Assembly (NCBI RefSeq): GCF_003182135.1
Contig: NZ_QGTL01000010.1
Span: 205,059-269,058 of the forward strand
Length of the DNA: 64,000 nucleotides
Source of the DNA: Nocardia neocaledoniensis
Lineage (GTDB): Bacteria > Actinomycetota > Actinomycetes > Mycobacteriales > Mycobacteriaceae
Direction of reading: 5' to 3'
Shown: positions 23,114 to 31,060 of the stretch, piece after piece
How the letters are laid out: every line of letters starts with the position of its first letter
Numbering within the stretch: the stretch's first letter is position 1
Notes under the pieces: model-generated
What the model was told of the DNA's origin: nothing
Database searches by the model: none
Seen by the model: the letters and a program-made list of their open reading frames with translations, nothing else
Program-made: the position numbers and the translations under genes

Positions 23114-24397
23114 ATGAGCACCACCACCCGTCCGGGTGTGATCACCGCGAGCACGCTGGCGCTGTTGTCGTCGCTGTACTTCGCCCAGGGTCTGCCGTTC
23201 GGCTTCTTCACCCAGGCACTGCCCGTGGTGCTGCGCGAATCCGGTTTCTCGCTGGTGGCGATCAGCGCCTCGGGGGTGCTGTTCCTGCCGTGGGCGCTGA
23301 AGTTCCTGTGGGCGCCCTATGTCGACCGGTACGGCACCCGGCGCACCTGGCTGCTCGTCCTGCAGCTGACCGCGGCCACGGTCGCGATGCTGCTGGCCTG
23401 CCTGGACCTGTCGGCCTCGCTGCGCTGGCTGTTCGTCGGCATCGTGGTGGTGAACCTGCTCTCGGCGACCCAGGACGTGGCCACCGACGGCCTGGCCGTG
23501 CGCCTGCTCGGGCCACGCGAACGTGGTCTCGGCAACGGTATCCAGGTGGGCGCGTACCGGATCGGGATGATCGTCGGCGGCGGGGCGCTGCTGTGGCTGT
23601 TCGCCGTGTCCGGCTGGCGGCTGCTGTTCCTCGCCATGGCCGCGCTGATCCTGCTCACCACGGTGCCGGTGTGGCTGCTGCGCGAACCGGTCTCCGACCG
23701 CCCACCGCGTCCGCGGTCGGCGGTGATGCCCGTCGCTTGGTTGACCCGGCTGCGCAGGCCCGGCGTGCTGACCTTCGTCGCGCTGATCGGCGCGTTCAAG
23801 TTCGGTGACTCGATGGCCGCCGCGCTCACCGGACCGTTCCTGTCCGACGCCGGGCTCGATCTCGGCCAGATCGCCCTGGTCAAGGGCGTGCTCTCCTCGG
23901 CGGGCGCGCTCGCCGGTGCCGCCGTCGGCGGGTGGCTCGCCTATCGTTTCGGCCGCCGGCGCGCGCTGCTCCTCGGCGGGGTCACCCAGACCGCGAGCAT
24001 CGCCCTGTATCTGGTCGCCGCCCTGGGGCTCGGCGGCTTCGAACTGCTCGTCGCGGCCTCGCTCGCCGAGCACGTCTTCGGCGGCGCGGCGACGGTCGCG
24101 GTGTTCGCCCTGATGATGGACGCCGCCGACTCCGACTACGCGGGCACCGATTACACGCTGCTGGCCTGCGCCATCGTCGTGGTCCAGGGAATGGCGGGCA
24201 TGGCCGCGGGCATCGTCGGCGACCTGTTCGGCTACCCGGCCCTCTTCGGGACGGGGCTGGTGCTGTCCGGGTTGGGCTGCGCCGCGCTGCTCGCCGGCCT
24301 GGCGCGGCGCCTCGGACCCGCCACCCTGTACGCGCGCGACGCGGCGCCGCACGCCACCGGAGGAGCCTCCGCGGAGTACGGCGTCACACCACGCTGA
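23114..24397 (+). CDS. AmpG/PAT-like MFS permease
   Basis: 427 residues with 12 predicted membrane segments. The signatures YFAQGLPFGFFTQALPVVL and SATQDVATDGLAVRLL are those of the AmpG/acetyl-CoA-transporter (PAT) branch of the major facilitator superfamily, rather than drug exporters. AmpG carries anhydromuropeptides inward; here the divergent promoter with the sulfur-type monooxygenases suggests uptake of their substrate instead, which is inference. Its stop lies one base from the stop of the convergent NmrA-like gene. Confidence 0.82.
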   Translation: MSTTTRPGVITASTLALLSSLYFAQGLPFGFFTQALPVVLRESGFSLVAISASGVLFLPWALKFLWAPYVDRYGTRRTWLLVLQLTAATVAMLLACLDLSASLRWLFVGIVVVNLLSATQDVATDGLAVRLLGPRERGLGNGIQVGAYRIGMIVGGGALLWLFAVSGWRLLFLAMAALILLTTVPVWLLREPVSDRPPRPRSAVMPVAWLTRLRRPGVLTFVALIGAFKFGDSMAAALTGPFLSDAGLDLGQIALVKGVLSSAGALAGAAVGGWLAYRFGRRRALLLGGVTQTASIALYLVAALGLGGFELLVAASLAEHVFGGAATVAVFALMMDAADSDYAGTDYTLLACAIVVVQGMAGMAAGIVGDLFGYPALFGTGLVLSGLGCAALLAGLARRLGPATLYARDAAPHATGGASAEYGVTPR

Positions 24398-24398
24398 C

Positions 24399-25226
24399 TC
24401 AGCGGAAGGCGTCGATGTTCTCCTCGGCCCAGCGCTGAAAGGTCCGCTGCGCGCCCGTGATCCGGGTGACGGTGTCGCGCACACGCAGCAGGTCGTCGTT
24501 CACGTCGCCGCCGGTCACGTCGAGGACGGCGTCGGCGGCGTCACCGAAGATCTCGCGCAGGCGCGGACGCGCCTGCGCGCGGGTGATCTCGACGACGTCG
24601 ATCTCTCGGCCGAGCAGCGCGGCCAGGGTGGCGATCTGCTGGCGCGCGCTGATCGGAGCCGGACCGGTCAGCGCGTACCGCTGTCCCCGATGGCCGGGCT
24701 CGGTCAGCGCGACCCGGGCCACCGAGGCGATGTCGCCGGGATGGATCGTGGGCAGCGCGGTGTCGGCGTACGGAATCCGAATCGGTTGTCCCGCACGGAT
24801 CTCCGCGGCCCACAGCAAGGCGTTGGAGGCGAACTGGGTGGGCCGCAGCACGGTCAGGTCCATCCCGCTCGCGTCGAGGAGCTTCTCGACGCGAGCGTTC
24901 TCGGCGGCCGCCGCCAGGTGCGGATGGGTCTCGACGGTGATCGACGACACCAGGACCACGTGCTCGACCCCGGCGCGGCGCGCGGCCGCGATGATCTCGG
25001 CATCCGGGCCGAGATTCGGCACCAGGAACATCGCGCGCACGCCCGCGAAGAGGGCGGGCAGCGAGGAGACGTCGGACAGATCGGCCTCTACCGCCTCCAC
25101 ACCGTCCGGGAACTCCGCGCCGCGCACCTCCCGTGTCACGGCCCTGAGCGGTTCCCTTCCGTCCGTGCGGAGCTCGCCTAGCAGGGTGCGGCCGATGTTC
25201 CCGGTCGCGCCGGTCAGCAGAATCAT
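24399..25226 (-). CDS. NAD(P)-binding NmrA-like protein
   Basis: 275 residues of the atypical SDR (NmrA/QOR2) group: ILLTGATGNIGRTLLGEL for NAD(P), VVLVSSITVET in place of the active-site Ser strand, and LRPTQFASNALL. No YxxxK is evident, so it may be a redox sensor or a quinone reductase-like enzyme. The ATG at 25226 has GAGAGGAC upstream. It is divergent from the luciferase-like oxidoreductase; the shared 81-bp region carries a MerR-type dyad. Confidence 0.83.
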   Translation of the reverse strand: MILLTGATGNIGRTLLGELRTDGREPLRAVTREVRGAEFPDGVEAVEADLSDVSSLPALFAGVRAMFLVPNLGPDAEIIAAARRAGVEHVVLVSSITVETHPHLAAAAENARVEKLLDASGMDLTVLRPTQFASNALLWAAEIRAGQPIRIPYADTALPTIHPGDIASVARVALTEPGHRGQRYALTGPAPISARQQIATLAALLGREIDVVEITRAQARPRLREIFGDAADAVLDVTGGDVNDDLLRVRDTVTRITGAQRTFQRWAEENIDAFR

Positions 25227-25270
25227 GAGCAGTCCTCTCGTGGATGCGCTGGTCGACACGACGCTAAGAT

Positions 25271-25292
25271 CTCAACCAATGTCCAGGTCAAG
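25271..25292. promoter_or_regulatory. Imperfect dyad in the divergent promoter (MerR-type operator candidate)
   Basis: CTCAACC (25271-25277) and GGTCAAG (25286-25292) form an inverted repeat with 5 of 7 matching pairs and an 8-bp spacer. Read on the minus strand, TTGACC would be a good -35 for the NmrA-like gene. Overlap of a dyad with the -35/-10 spacer is characteristic of MerR-family activation. No merR gene is in the window, so a trans regulator would be needed. Confidence 0.35.
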
Positions 25293-25307
25293 CTCTAGGC
25301 TGCGGAC

Positions 25308-26108
25308 ATGGTCCTGCGACACGGGGTGTACCTGCCGCCGTTCGGCGAGCTGGCCGACCCGAGGGTGCTGGCGGAACTGGCGGCCGAGGCCGAAATGGCC
25401 GGGTTCGACGGCGTCTTCCTGTGGGACCACGTCGCGCGCCCACAGGAGCCGGGTCTGGCGGTGGGCGACGCCTGGATCGGACTGGCCGCCATCGCGGCCG
25501 CCACGCGGCGGGTCGTCCTCGGACCCCGTGTCACTCCGCTTTCACGCAGGCGCCCACAGGACGTCGCCCGTGCGAGCGTCGCCCTCGATCAGCTGAGCGA
25601 CGGCAGGTTCGCCCTCGGCGTCGGCCTCGGCTCCGACGCTACCGGCGAATTCGCCCGGCTCGGCGAAGTGACGGCGCCACGCGACCGGGCGAAACGCCTC
25701 GACGAGGCACTCACCGTGCTGACCGCGCTGTGGTCGGGCGAGATCGTCGACCATCCGGGTCCGGCATTCCCGGTGGACGGGCTCCAGTTCCTGCCACGCC
25801 CGCTCCAGCGCCCACGGATCCCGATCTGGGTCGCCGCCCAGTCGGTGCGCCAGGCGCCGTTGCGGCGCGCGGCCCGCTACGACGGGCTGTGCCCGGAAGC
25901 CACACCGGCCGAACTCGCCGCGATGCTCGCCATCGTCGCCGGGCACCGCGGCGGCGATCTCACCGGCTACGACGTCGTGGTCGCCGGACCCGCCGACGAC
26001 GAGTGCGCGGCCTACGAGCGCGCTGGCGCCACCTGGTGGCTGACCCAGCTGCCGGTGGGCGTCACCCGGGCCACGGCGCGTGCGCGGCTGCGCGCGGGTC
26101 CGCCCTGA
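25308..26108 (+). CDS. LLM class flavin/F420-dependent oxidoreductase
   Basis: 266 residues of the luciferase-like family: GVYLPPFGELADPRVLAELAAEAEMAGFDGVFLWDH opens the barrel. The motifs DQLSDGRFALGVGLGS and RPRIPIWVAAQS match F420/FMN-dependent oxidoreductases. The C-terminal part is shorter than usual (family about 290-340) and ends in a segment without recognised motifs. The substrate is unknown. It is divergent from the NmrA-like gene and 26 bp from the convergent EspR-like regulator gene. Confidence 0.82.
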   Translation: MVLRHGVYLPPFGELADPRVLAELAAEAEMAGFDGVFLWDHVARPQEPGLAVGDAWIGLAAIAAATRRVVLGPRVTPLSRRRPQDVARASVALDQLSDGRFALGVGLGSDATGEFARLGEVTAPRDRAKRLDEALTVLTALWSGEIVDHPGPAFPVDGLQFLPRPLQRPRIPIWVAAQSVRQAPLRRAARYDGLCPEATPAELAAMLAIVAGHRGGDLTGYDVVVAGPADDECAAYERAGATWWLTQLPVGVTRATARARLRAGPP

Positions 26109-26134
26109 TCGAGAACCCTTGACGCGCTGGGTGA

Positions 26135-26548
26135 TCAGGCGTCGTGGTGGATGTCGACCAGCAGGCCGTCACCGGCGCGCAGGCGCTCGGCCATGGTGAC
26201 GAGGATGTCGAGGGATTCGCTGGACAGACCGATCACGCGGGTCAGCAGGGCGCGTGGTTGGGCGAGTTCGAGGCGGCCGATGATCAGGTGGTCGTCGGCG
26301 GTCGGGTCCGGCAGTTCGGTGACGAAGAAGTAGGCGGGCTCGACCTTGAAGTATTCCGCCAGTGCCGCAACGGTTTTGGGCGAGGGGTTGCGCCGGTCAC
26401 CGGACCGCAGCTGCGACAGGTACGGCGCCGAGATGCGATGCCCGGCCGCGCGCAGCGTGCGGGCGACGTGACGGTTCGTGCACTGCGGCGCGCCCGGCGC
26501 GGCGGCATTGTCGAAGAGCTCGTTGAGGCGGGCGGCGAAGTGCGTCAC
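26135..26548 (-). CDS. EspR-like XRE-family DNA-binding protein
   Basis: 137 residues. The helix-turn-helix part reads FAARLNELFD, then RHVARTLRAAGHRISAPYLSQLRSGDRRNPSPKTVAALAEYFKVEPAYFF. That closely parallels Mycobacterium EspR, including SAPYLSQLRSG and the PS-T-ALA-FF pattern. The C-terminal ~50 residues would form the dimer helices. EspR is a nucleoid-associated regulator of the ESX-1 locus. No ESX gene lies here, so the target is unknown. A GTG start at 26548 has GAGGAA upstream. A 318-bp gap without genes follows. Confidence 0.83.
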   Translation of the reverse strand: MTHFAARLNELFDNAAAPGAPQCTNRHVARTLRAAGHRISAPYLSQLRSGDRRNPSPKTVAALAEYFKVEPAYFFVTELPDPTADDHLIIGRLELAQPRALLTRVIGLSSESLDILVTMAERLRAGDGLLVDIHHDA

Positions 26549-26866
26549 GGTGTTTCCTCGGCTTCAGATACGTCGAGATCCATGGTGGGCCACGGAGTGT
26601 GGTCCTGGCAACATCCGCAGCAAACCTGCGGCTTTCATCACAAAGCCAAGGGCCACCGCTTGTTTCAGCTGTGCAGTGCGGCGACGCGGCCGAGCCGGTG
26701 CCGTCTCCCCCACAGCCTGCCTGCCACCGCCGCCGCGGCACTGTTGCCCGTCGGCATCCGGCGGGCGGGCGCCCCGTCACCGGCCGCCTACCGGTGACGC
26801 CGTCGAGGCCGACCGGGCCCTGGCGACCGCGTTTCCACGAGCGGCACCGGACGTGGGGGCGGGCGC
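26549..26866. other. Gene-free interval between the EspR-like and TetR genes
   Basis: No frame in this 318-bp stretch has both a ribosome site and a protein-like composition. It is the leader of the EspR-like gene and the region after the TetR gene, both on the minus strand. It holds the inverted repeat at 26775-26799 and otherwise shows nothing I can name. Confidence 0.5.
26775..26799 (-). terminator. Inverted repeat after the TetR gene (possible terminator)
   Basis: CGTCACCGG-N7-CCGGTGACG has perfect 9-bp arms. It lies about 68 bp beyond the TetR stop in the direction of transcription, fitting a hairpin terminator of a GC-rich genome. No T-run follows, so it could instead be a protein-binding site. 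Confidence 0.4.
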
Positions 26867-27469
26867 CTACGCCGGAACGGCGCTCGTGACGAGCGCGTGC
26901 GCCGCCGTGGTCGCGACCACGCGGACGAGCTCCGGGACGCGGCCGCGGTCTTCGTCGAGCACGATCAGCCACGCGTAGAGCGGGCCGAGCAGCAACGCCT
27001 GCACCAGCGCCGGATCGGGGCGGCTCGCCAGTTCGCCGCGCACGATCGCGCGGTCGAGCACCGCCGCGATGATGCCGCGCTCCACGGTCAGGAACGACGA
27101 CGCGAAGCGGCTGCGCAGGTCCGGATCGGCGCGGATGTCGGCGAGCAGGCCGGACAGGGTGTCGGGGCTCGAGCCGGCTGCCTGGGCGGCGATCTGCTCG
27201 GTCAGCGCGATCAGGTCGCCGTGCAGGCTGCCGGTGTCGGCCGGGGACTCCTCGTGCAGATCGTGCAGCAGGACCGCGAAGGTCATCTCCTGCTTGGTGG
27301 AGTAGCGGCGGTAGATCGCGGCCTTGCTCACTCCGGCGCGCGCCGCGACCGCGTCGACGGTCAGGCCCGCGTAGCCCGACGCCTCGATCACCTCGCGGAC
27401 CGCCGCCGCGATCGCGGTGTCCACCCGCTGCTCGCGGGGCCGCCCACCCGCCCGTTTCGCCCTCGCCAC
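26867..27469 (-). CDS. TetR family transcriptional regulator
   Basis: 200 residues. The N-terminal DNA-binding domain reads VDTAIAAAVREVIEASGYAGLTVDAVAARAGVSKAAIYRRYSTKQEM. The ligand-binding helices follow (TetR_C_16-like region with DLIALTEQIAAQAAGS and the RADPDLRSRF helix). The GTG start at 27469 lies 19 bp after the stop of the heme-oxygenase-like gene, so it is probably the last gene of that operon and its repressor. The operator was not identified. Confidence 0.85.
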   Translation of the reverse strand: MARAKRAGGRPREQRVDTAIAAAVREVIEASGYAGLTVDAVAARAGVSKAAIYRRYSTKQEMTFAVLLHDLHEESPADTGSLHGDLIALTEQIAAQAAGSSPDTLSGLLADIRADPDLRSRFASSFLTVERGIIAAVLDRAIVRGELASRPDPALVQALLLGPLYAWLIVLDEDRGRVPELVRVVATTAAHALVTSAVPA

Positions 27470-27488
27470 CAGGCCAGCATACGAAACT

Positions 27489-28484
27489 TCACCGTTTCGA
27501 AAGCAAGCGATCCGACCGCAGCGAGCTGCGTCCCTGCTGCCACGCGCCGAGGACGTGGTCGGTGAAGCGACTCTCGAGCAGATCGGTGGCCTGGATCCCG
27601 AACACGATGCCCGCCGCGTGCGCCGGGTCGGCGGCGAGCAGGCCGTCGATGACGCGATGACGCATGACCTGTTCGTGCACGGCGTCGGCTTCGACGTGCT
27701 CGGTGTAGAAGCGAACGCAATCCGGATGTGGGAGCAGGTCCCCGACGACCTCGGCCAGCCGTCGCGAGGCGGGCGAGGAGCTGATCTCCACGGCGGCGAA
27801 GTGGCCGACCGTCGCCGCGCGCAGCGATCGGTGCAGCCCGAACAGCGACATCATGTCGACCAGGGCGAGCATGGGCGCGCCGACATCGTCGAGATAGTGC
27901 AGATAGCCGGAATCGAGGCCCGCCCCGGTGAGCAGGTCGGCGTAGAGCTGGGCGTGCACGTTCTCGCCACGCCCACCACCGAATTCGTCGAACTCGACGG
28001 CCACCAGCGCCGCCTTCGGATCACCGCGCAACCGCGGGATCACCCACGCGTACGGATCGGCCTCGATGTGGTGGTAGATCGAACGGTGCGCGAAGTACTC
28101 GCGCACGTGGCCGGGCTCGCCCTGTTCGGCGAGGAAGCCGGCGATGTCCGGTTCGGTGCGCGGCGCCGTGAGCAGGCGGTCGAGCTCGGCGTGCACGTCG
28201 TCGCCGCCGGGGACGTGCTCGCGCAGGTCGGCCAGCAGGACCGCTTCGAGTGCGGCCCGCCACGCGAGCAGGCCGGGATCCCATTCCCAGTCCTCGTCCA
28301 CGTCGGCAAACCCGTGGTAGTGCAGTTCGTAGCAGGTGTGCAGGGCCAGCAGCAGGTCCTCGTCGCACTCGTGGCCCGGCGCGAGAACCGGCAGCGGGGA
28401 ACCGGGGTCCTTCAGCAGCACTTCGGCGGTGGCGCCGGACAATTCACCACGGGGTTCGGGAAGCGGGCGGGCGGGCTCGGTCAT
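27489..28484 (-). CDS. Iron-containing redox enzyme family protein (heme-oxygenase-like fold)
   Basis: 331 residues, largely helical. The family pattern of heme-oxygenase-like diiron oxidases is seen in CYELHYHGF near residue 75, then ALVAVEFDEFGGG, and the late FYTEHVEADAVHE with E, H, D and H spaced like a metal-ligand helix. These enzymes use a diiron centre and O2 (for example N-oxygenation or decarboxylation). No heme-binding loop is evident. Its ATG overlaps the CDGSH gene stop by 4 bp, so the iron-sulfur protein is a likely electron or iron partner. Confidence 0.8.
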   Translation of the reverse strand: MTEPARPLPEPRGELSGATAEVLLKDPGSPLPVLAPGHECDEDLLLALHTCYELHYHGFADVDEDWEWDPGLLAWRAALEAVLLADLREHVPGGDDVHAELDRLLTAPRTEPDIAGFLAEQGEPGHVREYFAHRSIYHHIEADPYAWVIPRLRGDPKAALVAVEFDEFGGGRGENVHAQLYADLLTGAGLDSGYLHYLDDVGAPMLALVDMMSLFGLHRSLRAATVGHFAAVEISSSPASRRLAEVVGDLLPHPDCVRFYTEHVEADAVHEQVMRHRVIDGLLAADPAHAAGIVFGIQATDLLESRFTDHVLGAWQQGRSSLRSDRLLSKR

Positions 28485-28708
28485 GGGGCCTGTCTCCTGA
28501 TCCGGCGATGACTGGTGTCGCACAGCGGATAGTTCGCCGAGCGGCGGCACAGGCACAGGGCCACCACGAAGCGGTCGCTGCGCACCACCCGGCCGTCGGG
28601 CATGTGCAGTTCCACCGGTCCCTCGATCAGCGCGGGACCGTCGGCGGTGTACTCCACCCGGCGCCGATCACGGGAGCGCGAGCTCGACACTGGGTTCTCG
28701 TTCGGCAC
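28481..28708 (-). CDS. CDGSH iron-sulfur domain protein
   Basis: 75 residues ending in CLCRRSANYPLCDTSH, a match to the CDGSH ligand pattern C-x-C-x2-S-x3-P-x-C-D-x2-H that binds a redox-active, labile [2Fe-2S] cluster through three Cys and one His. The N-terminal strand region (VEYTADGPALIEGPVEL, then VVRSDRFVVA) is typical of bacterial single-motif members. The GTG start at 28708 overlaps the methyltransferase gene by 41 bp; a GTG at 28690 is an alternative. It is coupled by ATGA to the diiron-type enzyme gene. Confidence 0.88.
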   Translation of the reverse strand: MPNENPVSSSRSRDRRRVEYTADGPALIEGPVELHMPDGRVVRSDRFVVALCLCRRSANYPLCDTSHRRIRRQAP

Positions 28709-29336
28709 GGATCACCACCAATTCCTCTGTCCGCTGGGTCTTCTCGATCAGTCCCCGTTCGGCGAGCCACGCGGATCGGGACCGGAGGACGGGCCCGAAC
28801 GCGACGCTCGCCCGCGCGATCACCGAGGTCCCGGCCAGGCCGGCCCGCAGCTGCGTCACCGTGCGCTCGGCGTCGCTGAGCGCGGAGTGCACGATGAACG
28901 CCACGCCGCGCTCGGTGAGCAGATCGGGCAACGTGGCGCACAGCCGGTCCAGCACGCTGCGGCCGTCCGGCCCGGCATCCCAGGCCCTGGCACGACCGCG
29001 CCTCGGCGTCCCCGGCGCGGGGACGTAGGGCGGGTTCGCCACCACCACGTCGAACCGGGGCAGCGCACGCGCGGACTCGAAGCCGCCGTGCACCAGTCGC
29101 ACCGGCACGCCCCTGGCCCGGCAGTTGAGCCAGGCCGAGGCGAGGGCACGGCGCGAGATGTCCACCGCGGTCAGCCGGGCACCGAGCAGACCGGCCGCGG
29201 TGCAGCCGAGAATGCCGGTGCCCGCGCACACGTCGAGCACGGAACCGCCGCGGGGCAGCGGCGCCCGCCGCAGGGTCTCGGCCAGCAACCAGGTGTCGGC
29301 CTGCGGGCGGTAGACGCCCGGAATTCGGAATACCAT
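28668..29336 (-). CDS. HemK-like/N5-glutamine-type methyltransferase
   Basis: 222 residues with motif I VLDVCAGTGILGCTAAGLLG, then LTAVDISRRALASAWLN and the amide-methylating motif VVANPPYVPAPG. NPPY is shared by N-methyltransferases acting on glutamine or adenine amino groups, including release-factor methylases. The N-terminal release-factor-binding domain of true PrmC is missing, so it acts on another target. The ATG at 29336 is chosen over a GTG one codon earlier. It is the first gene of the operon with the CDGSH and diiron-type proteins. Confidence 0.83.
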   Translation of the reverse strand: MVFRIPGVYRPQADTWLLAETLRRAPLPRGGSVLDVCAGTGILGCTAAGLLGARLTAVDISRRALASAWLNCRARGVPVRLVHGGFESARALPRFDVVVANPPYVPAPGTPRRGRARAWDAGPDGRSVLDRLCATLPDLLTERGVAFIVHSALSDAERTVTQLRAGLAGTSVIARASVAFGPVLRSRSAWLAERGLIEKTQRTEELVVIRAEREPSVELALP

Positions 29337-29387
29337 CACACGGCGGATATAGCCCGGCCGGGAATTTCCAATCAGCGCCCCGGAGCG

Positions 29388-29942
29388 TCAGTGCCTGCCC
29401 TCGGCGAATTCCTCGACGATCTTGGCGCAGAATGCGGGAAGGTCATCGGGATTCCGGCTCGAGACGAGTCCGTTGTCGGTCACCACTTCCTCGTCGACCA
29501 CCGTGCCGCCCGCATTGCGGATATCGGTGCGCACACTGGGATAGGCGGTGAGCGTCCGGCCGCGTACGGCGTCGGCTTCCACCAGCGTCCACGGCCCGTG
29601 GCAGATCACGCCGATCGGTTTTCCGGTGGCGACGAATTCCTTCACGAAGCCGACCGCCGACGGATCCTGCCGGAGTTTGTCCGGATTGGTCGTGCCGCCG
29701 GGGAGCAGAAGCGCGTCGAAATCGTCGGGGCTCGCCTCGGCGACGACCTGGTCCACCGGAAACGTGTCGCCCTTCTCGACATCGTGATTCATCGCCTGGA
29801 TACTGCCGGATTCCAGGGACAGCAGAGCGGTGGTCGCGCCGGCGTCCTCCACCGCGGCGCGCGGCTGGACGAGTTCGACCTGTTCCACTCCGTCAGTGGC
29901 GAGAATGGCGACGCGCTTTCCGGTCAGGGTGTGCTGGGGCAT
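29388..29942 (-). CDS. DJ-1/PfpI family glutamine amidotransferase-like protein
   Basis: 184 residues. The nucleophile elbow is GVICHGPWTLVEA with the reactive Cys next to His. The conserved Glu early in the chain is in ATDGVEQVELVQP, and LLLPGGTTNPDKLR is the loop lining the site. This is the PfpI/YhbO-like branch, linked in the literature to protein or DNA deglycation and stress survival (activity debated). Start at 29942 with AAGGAA upstream. The cysteine-rich protein gene lies just upstream on the same strand. Confidence 0.88.
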   Translation of the reverse strand: MPQHTLTGKRVAILATDGVEQVELVQPRAAVEDAGATTALLSLESGSIQAMNHDVEKGDTFPVDQVVAEASPDDFDALLLPGGTTNPDKLRQDPSAVGFVKEFVATGKPIGVICHGPWTLVEADAVRGRTLTAYPSVRTDIRNAGGTVVDEEVVTDNGLVSSRNPDDLPAFCAKIVEEFAEGRH

Positions 29943-29969
29943 GAATGTTCCTTTCCTCGACTTCGGGGT

Positions 29970-30203
29970 TCAGGCGCTGTCGACCAGCGCGTCGTGACCC
30001 GCGTGGCGGGCGCAGTTGGCACAGCAGTACACGGTGTCGGCGGATTCCACGCCGTGGCCCAGGACCCGGCAGCCACAGTGCGCGCAGCTGGGCGCGATCT
30101 TCGACGCCGCGCATTCGATGCTGTCGAAAGTCCAGCTCTCGCTGTCGCGGCTCACCGTGAAGGCCCGGGCGTACTCGTTGCCGCAGGTGTCGCAGACGGC
30201 CAT
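29970..30203 (-). CDS. Cysteine-rich prokaryotic metallothionein-like protein
   Basis: 77 residues with nine Cys and several His in zinc-ribbon spacing: VCDTCGNEY, FDSIECAASKIAPSCAHCGCRVLGHGVE and YCCANCARHAGH. The pattern CxxCG, CAHCGCRxxGHGVE, CCAxCA is that of small actinobacterial proteins annotated as prokaryotic metallothionein, which probably bind Zn. A role in metal storage or as a zinc-ribbon adaptor is inference. The ATG at 30203 is supported by GAGGAAAGG upstream. It precedes the PfpI-like gene by 27 bp, suggesting a joint stress operon. Confidence 0.78.
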   Translation of the reverse strand: MAVCDTCGNEYARAFTVSRDSESWTFDSIECAASKIAPSCAHCGCRVLGHGVESADTVYCCANCARHAGHDALVDSA

Positions 30204-30351
30204 GGTGACCACCTTTCCTCGGTCGGCTCGTTCACAGGGCGCGCGTACCCGGCCGCGCGCATCCGAATCGGCGCCGTGCCGACAGCCCGGAACTGGGTAT
30301 GTCCGCCCTGTGGCCGGCGATCAGGAAAAGCGCAGCGCGAGGTGATGACCG

Positions 30352-30840
30352 ATGGACGACTCCGCCTGGAATCTCGATGCCCGCGGCGAGAACGAGACAC
30401 AACGCCTCGACCGGAACTGGTCGTCGCTACTGCAGGAATTGCGGGTGGTGCAGACCGGTGTCCAGCTCCTGACCGGGTTCTTGATCGTGTTGCCGTTCCA
30501 GCCGCGCTTCGAGGCGATGAACACACCGATGCGGGTCCTGTACCTGATCGTGTTGTCGTCGTCGATCGGCGCGACCGCGCTGCTGGTCGCGCCGGTAGCG
30601 GCCCACCGGATCGTCTTCCGGCGGCATCAGCTCGCCTGGCTCGTCGACACGGCGCATCAGCTGGCGCTGGGCGGACTGGCCCTGCTCGGCGTCGCGCTGG
30701 TCGGGGTCGCCGTCCTGCTCTTCGACGTGGTCGCCGGACCGCTGGCCGCGGTGGTGGCCGGCGTGCTGTTCGGCGCGCTGTTCGTGGTGACCTGGTTGGT
30801 GCGGCCCCTGCTCGAACGCCGCCGCTCCGCGCGCCGATGA
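30352..30840 (+). CDS. Four-helix membrane protein (DUF6328-like)
   Basis: 162 residues. A charged N-terminal stretch (MDDSAWNLDARGENETQRLDRNW) is followed by four hydrophobic segments near residues 38-55, 60-82, 100-122 and 126-146. The motif LLQELRVVQTGVQLLTGFLIVLPFQPRF is characteristic of the DUF6328 family of small membrane proteins common in actinomycetes, with no known role. Divergent from the metallothionein-like gene. About 220 bp without a gene follow before the FMN reductase remnant. Confidence 0.78.
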   Translation: MDDSAWNLDARGENETQRLDRNWSSLLQELRVVQTGVQLLTGFLIVLPFQPRFEAMNTPMRVLYLIVLSSSIGATALLVAPVAAHRIVFRRHQLAWLVDTAHQLALGGLALLGVALVGVAVLLFDVVAGPLAAVVAGVLFGALFVVTWLVRPLLERRRSARR

Positions 30841-31060
30841 TCATCGGCCCGTTTCACGGGGACCGATCCGGGAATCACCGCTGCGTGGAAGTCGGGCGAC
30901 CGGATGCATACGGGCGCCGGCGGTCCATTCATTTCGGTACACGGTGTCGACACCGGCAAACCGCGGGGGCGAGTCGAAGCGCCGCACCGCGCCGCCAACG
31001 ACGTCGGCGTGGCGCGGCGCTCGATTCGTCCCGCGGTCGAACCTCGTCGAAGGAGCCCGC

